A stretch of DNA of 64,000 nt, from the NCBI RefSeq assembly GCF_900608595.1, contig NZ_UWYY01000009.1:124001-188000 (forward strand). The letters run 5' to 3'. How positions within the stretch are numbered: position 1 is the first letter of the stretch; the number at the start of each line of letters is the position of its first letter. A model generated the notes under the pieces. It did no database searches. It was given only the letters and a program-made list of their open reading frames with translations, and was not told the origin of the DNA. The position numbers and the translations under genes were made by a program. This document shows, piece by piece, positions 1 through 10,242 of the stretch. This DNA comes from Promicromonospora panici (GTDB taxonomy: Bacteria > Actinomycetota > Actinomycetes > Actinomycetales > Cellulomonadaceae).

Positions 1-1
1 G

Positions 2-142
2 CCGCACGAGGTCCAGCTCTACCGCTTCACGAGCCAGGCCGCCCTGGACGGGTACGTCGCCGATCCGCGCCGTGCGGCGCTGGCCGACGAACGAGACCGG
101 GTGGTGGCCCGCACTGAGCTGTTCCCGGTGGATCTGGTCTGA
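2..142 (+). CDS. C-terminal part of a small uncharacterised protein
   Basis: The window opens inside a reading frame that runs to a TGA at 140-142; 46 residues are visible, ending ALADERDRVVARTELFPVDL-V. The charged helix followed by a short terminal strand recalls small dimeric alpha/beta-barrel proteins (DUF1330 or antibiotic-biosynthesis-monooxygenase type). That is a resemblance only; the start and most of the domain lie outside the window. A strong hairpin at 167-200 follows directly and is its likely terminator. Confidence 0.5.
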   Translation, partial: PHEVQLYRFTSQAALDGYVADPRRAALADERDRVVARTELFPVDLV

Positions 143-166
143 GCCGGGGGCTCGCCCGGCAGGAAC

Positions 167-200
167 CGCGAAGGCCCCCACCGTGGTGAGGGCCTTCGCG
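167..200. terminator. bidirectional hairpin terminator
   Basis: CGCGAAGGCCC (167-177) pairs perfectly with GGGCCTTCGCG (190-200). The 12-nt loop can itself pair (CACC/GGTG). It lies between the end of the first gene on the + strand and the 3' end of tRNA-Lys on the - strand, so it can serve both. There is no U-tract, as is usual in high-GC actinobacteria. Confidence 0.7.
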
Positions 201-206
201 ATGTTG

Positions 207-279
<73 letters not shown>

Positions 280-388
280 CTGCGACGGAAAGATTACCAG
301 GGCCTGAGGCCCCCGGCGCACCGATTTCTCCGCCCACGACGACCGTCGCCCAGACCTCGAGGAGGGGGTTTCCGAACCGCCGTGCTGG

Positions 389-461
<73 letters not shown>

Positions 462-577
462 GCAACGGGGAGAAACACTACCAGGAGCAGGCCCGTCACC
501 GGTAACCGAACGGACGGCCCGGCCCTGTGAACTGCACGACAGCCGAGCATCGTCGGCCGGCGCTACGCTCCGAGGTC

Positions 578-1138
578 ATGACCGCCACCGGCACCAGCGC
601 GAACGCCCCGGCCGAGACCGCTTCGACAGCCGAACAGGCGGCCCTCCTCCGACGGGTGCGCGGCTGGCTGATCGTGTTCATCGTCGGCCTCGTCCTGAGC
701 GGCGTGACCGCGTTCCCTCTGGTGACCGAGGTTCGCTGGGGCCATGAGCTCCTGCTCGCCTGGGGTATCGAGTCGTGGCTGCCGAGCCTCGTCGACTGGT
801 TCGCTCGTGTCCGGGAAGGGCTGGAAACCACAGCCGCGACCTACCCGTTCATCGCCTACGGCACGGACTGGCTCGCCTTCGCGCACCTCGTCATCGCCGT
901 GGCGTTCTGGGGACCGTTGCGCGACCCGGTCCGAAACCTCTGGGTCATCGACTTCGGCCTGATCGCCTGCGCGGGGATCATTCCGCTGGCACTGATCGCT
1001 GGCCCGATCCGGGACATCCCGTGGGGCTGGAGCCTCATCGACATGTCGTTCGGCGTCCTCGGCGCGATCCCGCTGCTGATTGTGCGCCGGATGATCAAAC
1101 GGCTGGAGCGGCTGCAGGCCGAAGCGCGGCCCGCCTGA
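578..1138 (+). CDS. uncharacterised multi-pass membrane protein
   Basis: This 186-residue protein has a polar N-terminus of about 25 residues, then four hydrophobic stretches (roughly residues 28-48, 94-112, 128-147 and 155-172) and a short basic C-terminus, so it is an inner-membrane protein. I recognise no family and assign no function. The ATG at 578 is preferred over an in-frame ATG at 527 because a TACGCT -10 box ends 8 nt before it, which suggests a leaderless transcript. It ends directly against the convergent GroES-like gene, with no space between the stops. Confidence 0.75.
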   Translation: MTATGTSANAPAETASTAEQAALLRRVRGWLIVFIVGLVLSGVTAFPLVTEVRWGHELLLAWGIESWLPSLVDWFARVREGLETTAATYPFIAYGTDWLAFAHLVIAVAFWGPLRDPVRNLWVIDFGLIACAGIIPLALIAGPIRDIPWGWSLIDMSFGVLGAIPLLIVRRMIKRLERLQAEARPA

Positions 1139-1504
1139 CTACAGGTACAACCCCGTCGCGCCGTCCGCCTCGTCGCGCTCGGCCACGCCGTGCACGTCGC
1201 GCTCGCGCAGGAGCACGTAGTCCTTGCCGGCCAGGTCCACCTCGGCGCGCTCCTCCGGGTCGTACAGGACGCGGTCGCCGACGTCGACCTGCCGCACGTG
1301 CTCACCCTTGGCGACCACCGTCGCCCACGCGAGCCGCTTCGGCCCGACGGCGGTCGCGGGGATCACCAGGCCGGCGGTCGACTGCCGCTCCGCCGAGTCC
1401 GTCTCGGGCTCGACCAGGAGCCGGTCGTGCAGCATGCGGATCGGGAGGGTGCCTGGCTTGGTCGCGGCGTTCGTCACAGCTTTCGTCACAGCGGGAGTGC
1501 TCAC
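1139..1504 (-). CDS. GroES-like (Cpn10) family protein
   Basis: A 121-residue protein with the Cpn10 pattern: an N-terminal strand RMLHDRLLVEPE, a mobile-loop region TAGLVIPATAVGPKR, then a core ending in a GDRVLYDP-like turn and KDYVLLRERDV. It has about 20 extra polar residues at the N-terminus compared with classical 95-100 residue GroES. No groEL lies beside it, so it may be a divergent paralogue rather than the main co-chaperonin. The GTG start at 1504 is supported by TAGCGT 6 nt upstream, a leaderless-type promoter. The next gene, bcp, is divergent, with a large hairpin between them. Confidence 0.8.
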   Translation of the reverse strand: MSTPAVTKAVTNAATKPGTLPIRMLHDRLLVEPETDSAERQSTAGLVIPATAVGPKRLAWATVVAKGEHVRQVDVGDRVLYDPEERAEVDLAGKDYVLLRERDVHGVAERDEADGATGLYL

Positions 1505-1539
1505 AGGACAACGCTACGCGACCGCAGGGCAAGGTGATC

Positions 1540-1598
1540 CCGGCCAGGTAGGTAACGGACAGCTAGCACTGCTACGCCTCCGTTACCCACCTGGCCGG
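1540..1598. repeat. 59-nt hairpin with 20-bp arms in a divergent intergenic region
   Basis: The arms are CCGGCCAGGTAGGTAACGGA (1540-1559) and its reverse complement at 1579-1598, with one A/G difference. The 19-nt loop contains a small inner stem TAGC/GCTA. It lies between two divergent genes, so no gene ends here for it to terminate. It could be an operator, a cruciform or a miniature repeat; the function is unknown. The same 20+19+20 geometry recurs at 36866-36924 with unrelated sequence. Confidence 0.8.
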
Positions 1599-1645
1599 CA
1601 CAGTCGTTCCCGGGAGTGGCCGGCGGAAGGACTACCGTTACGGCC

Positions 1646-2125
1646 ATGACCATTCGTCTCGCACCCGGGGACAAGGCTCCCGACTTCACCCTGCCCACCG
1701 CCGACGGCGCCACCGTCCGCCTCGCCGACCTGGCGCAGAGCACCGACAAGGGCGTCATCGTGTATTTCTACCCGGCCGCCGCGACGCCGGGCTGCACCAA
1801 GGAGGCGTGCGACTTCCGCGACTCCGAGGCGTCGCTGCTGAGCGCGGGCTACGCCGTCGTGGGCATCTCCCCCGACACCGTGTCGAAGCTGGCGAAGTTC
1901 GCCGACGCCGAGTCCCTCACCTTCCCGCTCGCCTCCGACGAGGACCACGCGACGCTGGAGGCGTACGGCGCCTGGGGCGAGAAGCAGAACTACGGCAAGA
2001 CCTACGTGGGCGTCGTCCGTTCCACCGTCGTGGTGAACCCCGACCTGACGGTCGCCGAGTCCTTCTACAACGTCAAGGCGACCGGTCACGTGGCCCGGAT
2101 CCGCAAGGTTCTCGGGCTCGACTAA
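1646..2125 (+). CDS. bcp: thioredoxin-dependent peroxiredoxin (Bcp/PrxQ type)
   Basis: This 159-residue protein reduces hydroperoxides using thioredoxin or a similar reductant. The peroxidatic Cys50 sits in the motif TPGCTKEACDFR, with Cys55 as the resolving residue five positions later, the hallmark of atypical two-Cys PrxQ/BCP enzymes. The length is normal for the family. The ATG at 1646 is chosen because TACCGT lies 7 nt upstream (leaderless). Its stop overlaps the ATG of the acyl-CoA dehydrogenase (TAATG), so the two are translationally coupled. A thioredoxin gene lies 1.4 kb downstream. Confidence 0.93.
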   Translation: MTIRLAPGDKAPDFTLPTADGATVRLADLAQSTDKGVIVYFYPAAATPGCTKEACDFRDSEASLLSAGYAVVGISPDTVSKLAKFADAESLTFPLASDEDHATLEAYGAWGEKQNYGKTYVGVVRSTVVVNPDLTVAESFYNVKATGHVARIRKVLGLD

Positions 2126-3333
2126 TGAGTTCCCCCGCGGACCTGCTCGACATCGACTCCGAGCTCAGCGACTCCGAGCTGGCCACGCGGGACCGCGTGC
2201 GGGAGTTCGTGGACCGGCGCATCCGGCCGAACATCGCCCGCTGGTTCGCCGACGCGCACTTCCCGCAGGAACTCGTCCCCGAGCTGGGCGAGCTGGGGCT
2301 GCTCGGCATGCACCTGACCGGGTACGGCTGCGCCGGTCGATCCGCTGTCGAGTACGGACTGGCCATCCAGGAGCTGGAAGCCGGCGACTCCGGCATCCGC
2401 ACCTTCGTGTCGGTGCAGGGCTCGCTGGCGATGTCGGCGATCCACAAGCACGGCTCCGAGGCCCAGAAGCAGCGGTGGCTCCCCCGGATGGCGACCGGCG
2501 AGGTGGTGGGCTGCTTCGGCCTCACCGAGCCCGGTGCGGGCTCCGACCCGGCGAGCATGACCACGCGCGCCCGCTTCGAGCCCGGCAGCGCGGGCGGAGA
2601 AGGCGGCGAGTGGGTCCTCGACGGGGCAAAGCGGTGGATCGGCATGGCCTCGTTCGCGGACATCGCGATCATCTGGGCCAAGGTGAGCGAGCACCAGGAC
2701 GACGGCAGCGAGCGGGACCGCGTGCGCGGGTTCATCGTGCCGACGTCGACCCCCGGGTTCTCTGCGGTGCCCATCGAGCCGAAGCTGTCGATGCGTGCCT
2801 CGGTGCAGTGCGACATCACGCTGGAGGACGTCCGCGTGCCGCCGGATGCCCTCCTCCCGGAGAACCCGGGCCTGTCCGGGCCGTTCGTGTGCCTCGACGA
2901 GGCGCGCTACGGCATCGTGTGGGGTGCGGTCGGCGCCGCGCGGGACGCGTTCGAGGACACGCTCGCCTACGCCCAGGGGCGTGAGCAGTTCGGCACACCG
3001 ATCGCGGGCTTCCAGCTCACGCAGGCCAAGCTCGTCGACATGGCGCTGGAGATCACCAAGGCGCAGCTCATGGCGCTGCGCCTGGGCCGGCTCAAGGACG
3101 CCGGGCGCCTGGAGGGATACATGATCTCAGCGGGCAAGCTGAACAACGCGCGCATCGCCATCGACGTCTGCCGCGAGGCGCGCACCGTGCTGGGCGGCAA
3201 CGGCGTCACGCTGGACCATTCCCCGATGCGGCACGCGAACAACCTGGAGTCGGTCCGCACCTACGAGGGCACGGACGAGGTGCACACGCTGGTGCTGGGC
3301 CGGCACATCACGGGCCTCGCCGCGTTCCGCTGA
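2125..3333 (+). CDS. gcdH: glutaryl-CoA dehydrogenase-like acyl-CoA dehydrogenase
   Basis: This 402-residue FAD enzyme should oxidise an acyl-CoA thioester, probably with decarboxylation to crotonyl-CoA as in lysine/tryptophan catabolism. The FAD/substrate loop FGLTEPGAGSDP is at 131-142. EARYGIVWGAVGAA and the C-terminal TYEGTDEVHTLVLGR are typical of the glutaryl-CoA branch; Glu381 in TYEGT is the expected catalytic base. The full acyl-CoA dehydrogenase fold is present and undamaged. The start overlaps the bcp stop by one base. Other lysine-degradation genes are not in view, so substrate assignment rests on motif similarity only. Confidence 0.85.
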   Translation: MSSPADLLDIDSELSDSELATRDRVREFVDRRIRPNIARWFADAHFPQELVPELGELGLLGMHLTGYGCAGRSAVEYGLAIQELEAGDSGIRTFVSVQGSLAMSAIHKHGSEAQKQRWLPRMATGEVVGCFGLTEPGAGSDPASMTTRARFEPGSAGGEGGEWVLDGAKRWIGMASFADIAIIWAKVSEHQDDGSERDRVRGFIVPTSTPGFSAVPIEPKLSMRASVQCDITLEDVRVPPDALLPENPGLSGPFVCLDEARYGIVWGAVGAARDAFEDTLAYAQGREQFGTPIAGFQLTQAKLVDMALEITKAQLMALRLGRLKDAGRLEGYMISAGKLNNARIAIDVCREARTVLGGNGVTLDHSPMRHANNLESVRTYEGTDEVHTLVLGRHITGLAAFR

Positions 3334-3368
3334 CCAGCGCGCTCACCTACCCGTAGACTGTGCGCCGC

Positions 3369-3450
3369 GCGCGAGTGGCGTAATTGGCAGCCGCGCCAGG
3401 TTTAGGTCCTGGTGTCTTCGGACGTGCGGGTTCGAGTCCCGCCTCGCGCA
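3369..3450 (+). tRNA. tRNA-Leu (anticodon TAG)
   Basis: An 82-nt class II tRNA. The acceptor stem GCGCGAG/CTCGCGC pairs fully, the anticodon stem CCAGG/CCTGG encloses TTTAGGT (anticodon TAG), and there is a long variable arm around GTCTTCGGAC. The T-arm is GCGGGTTCGAGTCCCGC. The discriminator is A; CCA is not encoded (CCC follows). Confidence 0.96.
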
Positions 3451-3468
3451 CCCTCGACCAGCAGACGG

Positions 3469-3500
3469 CGACGGCCGCCTCCCACCGGAGGCGGCCGTCG
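3469..3500. terminator. bidirectional terminator between tRNA-Leu and trxA
   Basis: CGACGGCCGCCTCC (3469-3482) pairs perfectly with 3487-3500 around a CACC loop. The 14-bp GC-rich hairpin lies between convergent transcription units and can stop both. Confidence 0.8.
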
Positions 3501-3530
3501 CTGCCGCTCAGCCGGGCAGCTGCTGGCGCG

Positions 3531-3893
3531 TCAGTTCTGCTGCGCGGCGAGGTCCTTCTTCACAGCGTCCATGTCGAGTCCGCGGACGGCCTCCACGACC
3601 TCGGCGAGGCCCTTGGCCGGGAGCGCGCCCGCCTGGCGGAAGACCAGCACGCCGTCGCGGAACGCCATGAGCGTGGGGATGGAGGTCACCTGCGCCGCGG
3701 ACGAGATGGCGGGGTTGGCGTCGGTGTCCATCTTGGCGTGGACGATGTCGTCGTTCTTCTCCGAGGACGCCTCGAAGACGGGTCCGAACATCTTGCACGG
3801 CGGGCACCAGTCGGCCCAGAAGTCCACGAGGACTATCCCGTTGTCGCTGACGGTCTTCTCGAACGTGGCATCGGTGATGTCGACGGTGGCCAT
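3531..3893 (-). CDS. trxA: thioredoxin
   Basis: A 120-residue cytoplasmic disulfide reductase. The active site is W-C30-P-P-C33-K; proline replaces the usual glycine of WCGPC, a variant known in actinobacterial thioredoxins. The cis-proline loop TSIPTLMAF follows, then an RQAGALP turn. The C-terminal tail DMDAVKKDLAAQQN is a little longer than in E. coli TrxA. A GAGGAA ribosome binding site precedes the ATG. It could serve the Bcp peroxiredoxin encoded nearby, which needs a thioredoxin-like reductant. Confidence 0.93.
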   Translation of the reverse strand: MATVDITDATFEKTVSDNGIVLVDFWADWCPPCKMFGPVFEASSEKNDDIVHAKMDTDANPAISSAAQVTSIPTLMAFRDGVLVFRQAGALPAKGLAEVVEAVRGLDMDAVKKDLAAQQN

Positions 3894-4049
3894 GTGGCGA
3901 TTCCTCTCGTTGTGCGTCTCCCTGGTGCAGCGCGGTTCTGCCCTCAGCTATTCCAGGAATGCCGCTCGCGTGACCCGTACGACAGGGCTGGCGCCGATCC
4001 GACGGCGCGGGGTACGGCACGGCGCGGCCCGAACTGGTAGAACGGACCC

Positions 4050-4619
4050 GTGACGGACACTGCCGACTACCCTTCCGACGATTTCTACTCCGACCCCTCC
4101 CAGGTGTCGGGGTGGCTGACCGACGAGGACCTCGCCGTCGTACGGGCCCAGCTTCCGCTGGTGTACGTCGATGCCGTGCCGGTCCGCGTCGACGACTCGG
4201 GCGACGTGGTCGCCGTCGGGCTGCTCCTGCGGGTGAACACGCAGGGCACGATGACGCGGGCCGTCGTGTCGGGGCGCGTCATGTACCACGAGCGGCTCCG
4301 GGACGCGCTGCTGCGGCACATCGAGAAGGACCTCGGGCCGGTCGCGCTGCCGCAGGTGCCGCCGTCGCCGCAGCCGTTCACGGTGGCCGAGTACTTCCCG
4401 ACGCCGGGCATCACGGCGTTCCACGACCCGCGCCAGCACGCCGTCTCGCTCGCGTACGTGGTGCCCGTGACAGGCGACTGCCGCCCGCAGCAGAACGCCC
4501 TCGATCTCGCCTGGCTCACGCCGGAGGAGGCCTGCGCGGACGACGTCCAGGCCGAGATGATGAACGGTCAGGGCATGCTGCTCAAGCAGGCGATGGCCCA
4601 CGTGGGCCGGCTTCCCTAG
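4050..4619 (+). CDS. NUDIX-fold protein of the DUF4916 type
   Basis: A 189-residue protein that resembles the actinobacterial NUDIX-like DUF4916 family: an N-terminal GWLTDEDLAVVRAQLPLVYVDAVPVR, a central VGLLLRVN strand, and a C-terminal LDLAWLTPEEA like that of NUDIX hydrolases. I do not see an intact GX5EX7REUXEEXGU NUDIX box, so hydrolase activity is doubtful. The GTG start is chosen because TAGAAC lies 6 nt upstream. It is a single gene between trxA and an uncharacterised membrane protein. Confidence 0.75.
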   Translation: MTDTADYPSDDFYSDPSQVSGWLTDEDLAVVRAQLPLVYVDAVPVRVDDSGDVVAVGLLLRVNTQGTMTRAVVSGRVMYHERLRDALLRHIEKDLGPVALPQVPPSPQPFTVAEYFPTPGITAFHDPRQHAVSLAYVVPVTGDCRPQQNALDLAWLTPEEACADDVQAEMMNGQGMLLKQAMAHVGRLP

Positions 4620-5363
4620 CGTCGTTGTCCGAGTTCTCCGCACCTGCGGTATAACGTCCCAGGCGCCCGACGGTCGGTGCCCGGACGGGAGCATCGATGC
4701 GGGGCAGCAGACTTGCGGGGCAGCTGGCGACGGGACTGGGCGGCAGCCTGCTCCTGCCGTTCCTCGTCGAGCTCGGTATGGCGTCCATGCTCGGCCAGAA
4801 CTTCAGCCTCCGGCGCGGAGCGATCTTCGTCGGTGTGCTCGCGGGCGGGTCCGGCCTGCTGCTCGCAATCGACCGCATCACGGAGTACCGGAAGCGCCGC
4901 GCGGAGCTGCGGGCCGAGCCCGACGTCGAGCGCGCGGCACCCGAGCACGTCGCCCACCACGCGCTGGCCCCCTACGGTCCCGAGACCGACGGCGTGGTCG
5001 CGCTGTGCGCAGCCCGGCTCGGCCTGTCGTCCCTGCACTACGTGGCCTATCACGCGCGCGGCAAGGGCCTCTTCCGGGTCGACGTGCTGGACCACCCGGA
5101 CCTCGCGCCGCTGGTCGGCCTGGCCACGCCGGACCGGCACCGGAAGATCTACGAGAACTACGGCGCGCGCCTCAAGGCGCTCATGACCCACCTCGACGAC
5201 GACTTCGACGAGCTCGACAGCGGCCGCCTGATCCGGCTGGTCCTCGACGTGGAGAAGGGCGCCGTGTTCGTCATCGAGGTGCACGAGCACTCGGGGCGCT
5301 ATCTGCTGGGCGTGACGCTCGACCAGTCGCACGTGGACACGGCCGACAACGAGCTGCGCAAGC

Positions 5364-7046
<1,683 letters not shown>

Positions 7047-7139
7047 GCCCCCAGCCTACGGGCCGTTCAGGGGACGCTGTGGGTACGCAGCGGGGGGGGA
7101 TCCAGGGGCGGATGTACTACGTACCCACAGCGAGCTTGA

Positions 7140-8813
7140 TCAGGTCGACGACGCCTCCGTCCTGCGGGCGACGGCGGGATACCTGATGTTCTCGACCATC
7201 TCCTGGATCTCGTGCGACGGAGGCTTGGTCAGCAGCGACACGACGACCGTGACCACCAGGTTGACCACCGCGCCGATGGCGCCGATGCCCTCGGGGCTCA
7301 CGCCCATGATGTGGTCGTTGGCCTGCGTGCCGAACACGGGCAACGTGTAGATCATGTACGTCGCGGTGAACACGAGGCCGGCGAGCATGCCGGACACGGC
7401 CCCCTTCGCGTTGGTCCGCTTCCAGAAGATCCCCAGCAGCAGGATCGGGAAGAAGGTCGACGCGGCGAGCCCGAAGGCGAAGGCGACCACCTGGGCCACG
7501 AACGCCGGCGGGTTGATGCCGAAGTAGATGGCGACCAGCACGGCCAGCCCCATCGCGATCCGGCTGACCAGCAGGCGGCGGCTCTCCGACGCGTGGTGGT
7601 CCACGTATCGGAAGTACAGGTCGTGCGACGCCGACGACGAGATGACCAGCAGCAGGCCGGCCGCCGTCGACATGGCGGCCGCGAGGCCACCCGCCGCGAC
7701 GAGCCCGACGATCGGCGCCGGCAGGCCCGCGATCTCGGGGCTGGCGAGCACCAGGATGTCGTTGTTGATGATCAGGTCGGCACCCGACAGCGGATCGTTG
7801 CTGACCGTGCCGATCGTGTCGACGCCTTCGCCCACGGTGACCAGGCCCGTAGCCATCCAGTTCTGCACCCAGGACGGTAGGGCGTCGACGGCGGCGCCCT
7901 GCACGCCCTCGAGCAGGTTGAGCTTGGTGAACGCGCCCACGGCCGGCGCCGTCGTGTACAGCAGGCCGATGAAGATCAGCGCCCAGAGCGCCGAGTAGCG
8001 CGCCCCGCGGACCGTCTTGGTCGTGTAGAACCGGATGATCACGTGCGGCAGGCCGGCGGTACCGATCATGAGCGACAGGGTGACGAGGAAGACGTCGATC
8101 TGCGGCCGGGCCGTGAACGCCTCCGTGTAGACGGGCAGCCCGAACTCGGTGCCGATTCGGTTCAGCTCAGCCAGGATCTCGCCGAACGAGACCTGCGGCA
8201 CCGGGAACCCGGTCATCCTCTGCGCCACGGCCCACGCCGGGATCAGGTAGGCCACGATGAGCACCGTGTACTGCGCCACCTGGGTCCAGGTGATGCCCTT
8301 CATGCCGCCGAAGACCGCGTACGCGAAGATGACGGTCGCCGCGATGGCCACGCCGGTCGCCTGCTCCACCCCGAGGAACCGGGAGAACACGATGCCGCCG
8401 CCGGCCATCTGGCCCACCACGTAGGTGAAGGAGACGATGATGGCCACGAGCGCGGACACCGACCGGACGGTCTCGGAGAACCGGTCACCGACGAACTCGG
8501 GAACCGTGAACTTGCCCCACTTGCGCAAGTACGGCGCGAGCAGCAAGGCCAGCAGCACGTAGCCGCCCGTCCAGCCCATCAGGTAGATGGAACCGTCCGA
8601 CCCGAGGAACGCGATGAGGCCCGCCATCGAGATGAAGGACGCCGCCGACATCCAGTCCGCGGCGACGGCGGCGCCGTTCGCGACGGCCGGGATGTTCTGC
8701 TCGGCGACGAAGAAGCCCTTGGTCTCCTGCACCCGGCTGCGCCAGGCGATGAAGATGTAGAGGGCGAACGACGACGCCACGAAGACGAGCGCCCAGGTCT
8801 GGATGTCACTCAT
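7140..8813 (-). CDS. sodium/solute symporter, large subunit (VC_2705 type)
   Basis: This 557-residue integral membrane protein of the SSS family has about 13 hydrophobic helices. Typical landmarks are VANGAAVAADWMSAASFISMAG near residues 45-65, a GGMKGITWTQV motif, and GTAGLPHVIIRFYT. Its ATG overlaps the stop of the DUF4212 gene (ATGA). The two-gene pair is a known arrangement in which the small protein acts with the symporter. Substrates of relatives include acetate and other short carboxylates; the substrate here is an inference. A second symporter of the family lies divergently 1.4 kb away. Confidence 0.88.
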   Translation of the reverse strand: MSDIQTWALVFVASSFALYIFIAWRSRVQETKGFFVAEQNIPAVANGAAVAADWMSAASFISMAGLIAFLGSDGSIYLMGWTGGYVLLALLLAPYLRKWGKFTVPEFVGDRFSETVRSVSALVAIIVSFTYVVGQMAGGGIVFSRFLGVEQATGVAIAATVIFAYAVFGGMKGITWTQVAQYTVLIVAYLIPAWAVAQRMTGFPVPQVSFGEILAELNRIGTEFGLPVYTEAFTARPQIDVFLVTLSLMIGTAGLPHVIIRFYTTKTVRGARYSALWALIFIGLLYTTAPAVGAFTKLNLLEGVQGAAVDALPSWVQNWMATGLVTVGEGVDTIGTVSNDPLSGADLIINNDILVLASPEIAGLPAPIVGLVAAGGLAAAMSTAAGLLLVISSSASHDLYFRYVDHHASESRRLLVSRIAMGLAVLVAIYFGINPPAFVAQVVAFAFGLAASTFFPILLLGIFWKRTNAKGAVSGMLAGLVFTATYMIYTLPVFGTQANDHIMGVSPEGIGAIGAVVNLVVTVVVSLLTKPPSHEIQEMVENIRYPAVARRTEASST

Positions 8814-9154
8814 GACCAGCTCCCGTCGTCGTCGCGCTCGCTGACGCCGTACTGGTCGTCAAGCTTGTCCATGCGCATGGCGTAGATGAGGATCAGCAGG
8901 ATGAACGTGTAGATCGACCCCTGCTGCGCGAACCAGAAGCCCAGGGGGAACCCGGCGATCACTATCTCGTTGAGCTGCTCGACGAACAGGATTCCGGCGC
9001 CGAACGAGACTGCGAACCAGACGATCAGCAGGACCACCATCAGGCGGAGGTTCTTCTTCCAGTACTCCTTTCGCCAGCCGTTCTCCGGCAGTGTGGCGCC
9101 ACCGCCACCCGGCGGCGGTGCACCGCCCGCCGGGCCCTCGTTGGTGTCGGCCAT
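8810..9154 (-). CDS. DUF4212 small subunit of sodium/solute symporter
   Basis: A 114-residue protein with a Gly/Pro-rich N-terminus, then the DUF4212 pattern WRKEYWKKNLRLM, a first membrane helix (about 37-57) and a second (about 78-97) around GFPLGFWFAQQGSIYTFILLILIYA. AAAGGAG lies 7 nt before the ATG. It is the first gene of the pair and overlaps the symporter by 4 nt. The leader carries a 12-bp hairpin at 9179-9219. Confidence 0.88.
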   Translation of the reverse strand: MADTNEGPAGGAPPPGGGGATLPENGWRKEYWKKNLRLMVVLLIVWFAVSFGAGILFVEQLNEIVIAGFPLGFWFAQQGSIYTFILLILIYAMRMDKLDDQYGVSERDDDGSWS

Positions 9155-9178
9155 GTCGACGCTCCTTTGCGTGTCGTG

Positions 9179-9243
9179 GTGCGGCCCGGCGGCAGCCCCA
9201 GCTGCGTGCCGGGCCGCACTGTGGTGCGGGTCACACGTGACCC
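9179..9243. promoter_or_regulatory. leader hairpin and 7+7 palindrome upstream of the DUF4212-symporter pair
   Basis: The 314-nt space 9155-9468 separates two divergent units and has no gene. GTGCGGCCCGGC (9179-9190) pairs with GCCGGGCCGCAC (9208-9219), with an inner GCAG/CTGC stem. Next to it GGGTCAC-AC-GTGACCC (9228-9243) is a palindrome of operator size. Either could control the symporter. The regulator is unknown; the LytTR regulator of the neighbouring unit is one candidate, but its usual direct-repeat site is not evident. Confidence 0.45.
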
Positions 9244-9468
9244 CTGAGCCTGAGCCAAGGGCAGGCGCCCCAGCAGCGCAAGGGCCGACCCGCCGGACGG
9301 CGGCGGCGACCCCGCGAACGGTCGCTCACGGCGGCGAGCGGCGCCGGGATTCTTCACCCGACCGCTGGCGACGCGATCATGACCGCTCGCGAGACCCGAC
9401 CCGCCGTTCGGCAGGGCGAGCCTCTGCCAGGGGTCCCTGAACCGGCCCCGCAGCCCTACGATCACCAC

Positions 9469-9894
9469 ATGGCCTCGATGACGAGCACTTCCGGTACCGC
9501 CGTGCGCCGCCGTGTCTTCCACCCCGGCAGCCTGGCGATGGCCATCGGAGGGCTGTGCGTCATGATCGGGTCGGTTCTGCCCTGGATCAGCACGCCACTG
9601 GGACACATCCCGGGCCACGCGAGCTACCTCGGCTGGGCCACGCTGGCCGCCGCACCTCTCGCGTTCGCCGGCGCCGTCCTGCCGTACCGGCGGGTGGCGA
9701 TCGGGCACTGCCTCGTCGCCGCAGCGCCCGCCGTGCTCGCCGTCGGCTGGCAGACCGTGCAGATGGTGCTGGTCAGCGCCGACACCGACTCCTGGGGCAA
9801 GCTGTGGCCCGGCATGGGCCTGATCATGATCGCGGGCGGCGCCGTCATCCTGTTGCGCACCGCCTGGCGCCTGATCCGCACGCCTGACGCCTAG
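9469..9894 (+). CDS. uncharacterised four-helix membrane protein
   Basis: A 141-residue protein with four hydrophobic segments (about residues 22-42, 50-68, 77-97 and 112-132) and a basic C-terminal tail. There are no recognisable catalytic residues. The ATG at 9469 is preferred to an in-frame ATG at 9379 because TACGAT lies exactly 6 nt before it. It precedes the second symporter unit but is separated from it by a promoter of its own. Confidence 0.7.
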   Translation: MASMTSTSGTAVRRRVFHPGSLAMAIGGLCVMIGSVLPWISTPLGHIPGHASYLGWATLAAAPLAFAGAVLPYRRVAIGHCLVAAAPAVLAVGWQTVQMVLVSADTDSWGKLWPGMGLIMIAGGAVILLRTAWRLIRTPDA

Positions 9895-9903
9895 TCTCAT
9901 CCC

Positions 9904-10242
9904 ATGGAGCACGACGACGGCGTCGACGAGCACGACACGCCGGCCGAGGTCGACGCGACCTTCCGCACGCTGCGGCGCGTCGCGATCACGCACGTCGTGC
10001 TGTTCCTGGCCGCCGTCATGGGCGTGCCGGCCCTGTCGCTCACGCTCGGCTGGTGGTCGGGCGGCCGTCTGGCCGGCGGCATGAGCCCGGGCTTCGCCAT
10101 GGCGGCGTTCGGGCTGTACGCGTTCTTCCTGGTGATCGGGCTGGCGGCGGCCACGCTCTCGTCGGCGGTCGAGGCGCGCATGCTCGGCGGCCGGCACGAC
10201 GACGACAACGACGACTACCCGGCGGACGGCGAGCTCCCGTGA
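9904..10242 (+). CDS. small two-helix membrane protein, probable symporter partner (DUF485-like)
   Basis: A 112-residue protein with an acidic N-terminus (EHDDGVDEHD), two membrane helices (about 28-50 and 65-88) and an acidic tail. Its size, topology and position directly before an SSS symporter match the small DUF485 partners of ActP/MctC-type symporters, though sequence identity to DUF485 is not obvious. TAGTCT lies 6 nt before the ATG (leaderless). Its stop overlaps the GTG of the symporter (GTGA). This starts a unit that continues through the symporter into lytS- and lytR-like genes. Confidence 0.7.
   Translation: MEHDDGVDEHDTPAEVDATFRTLRRVAITHVVLFLAAVMGVPALSLTLGWWSGGRLAGGMSPGFAMAAFGLYAFFLVIGLAAATLSSAVEARMLGGRHDDDNDDYPADGELP

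Noticed and set aside
1807..2124. N-terminal extension of the acyl-CoA dehydrogenase
   Set aside because: This is the bcp gene in another frame; the real start is the ATG overlapping the bcp stop.
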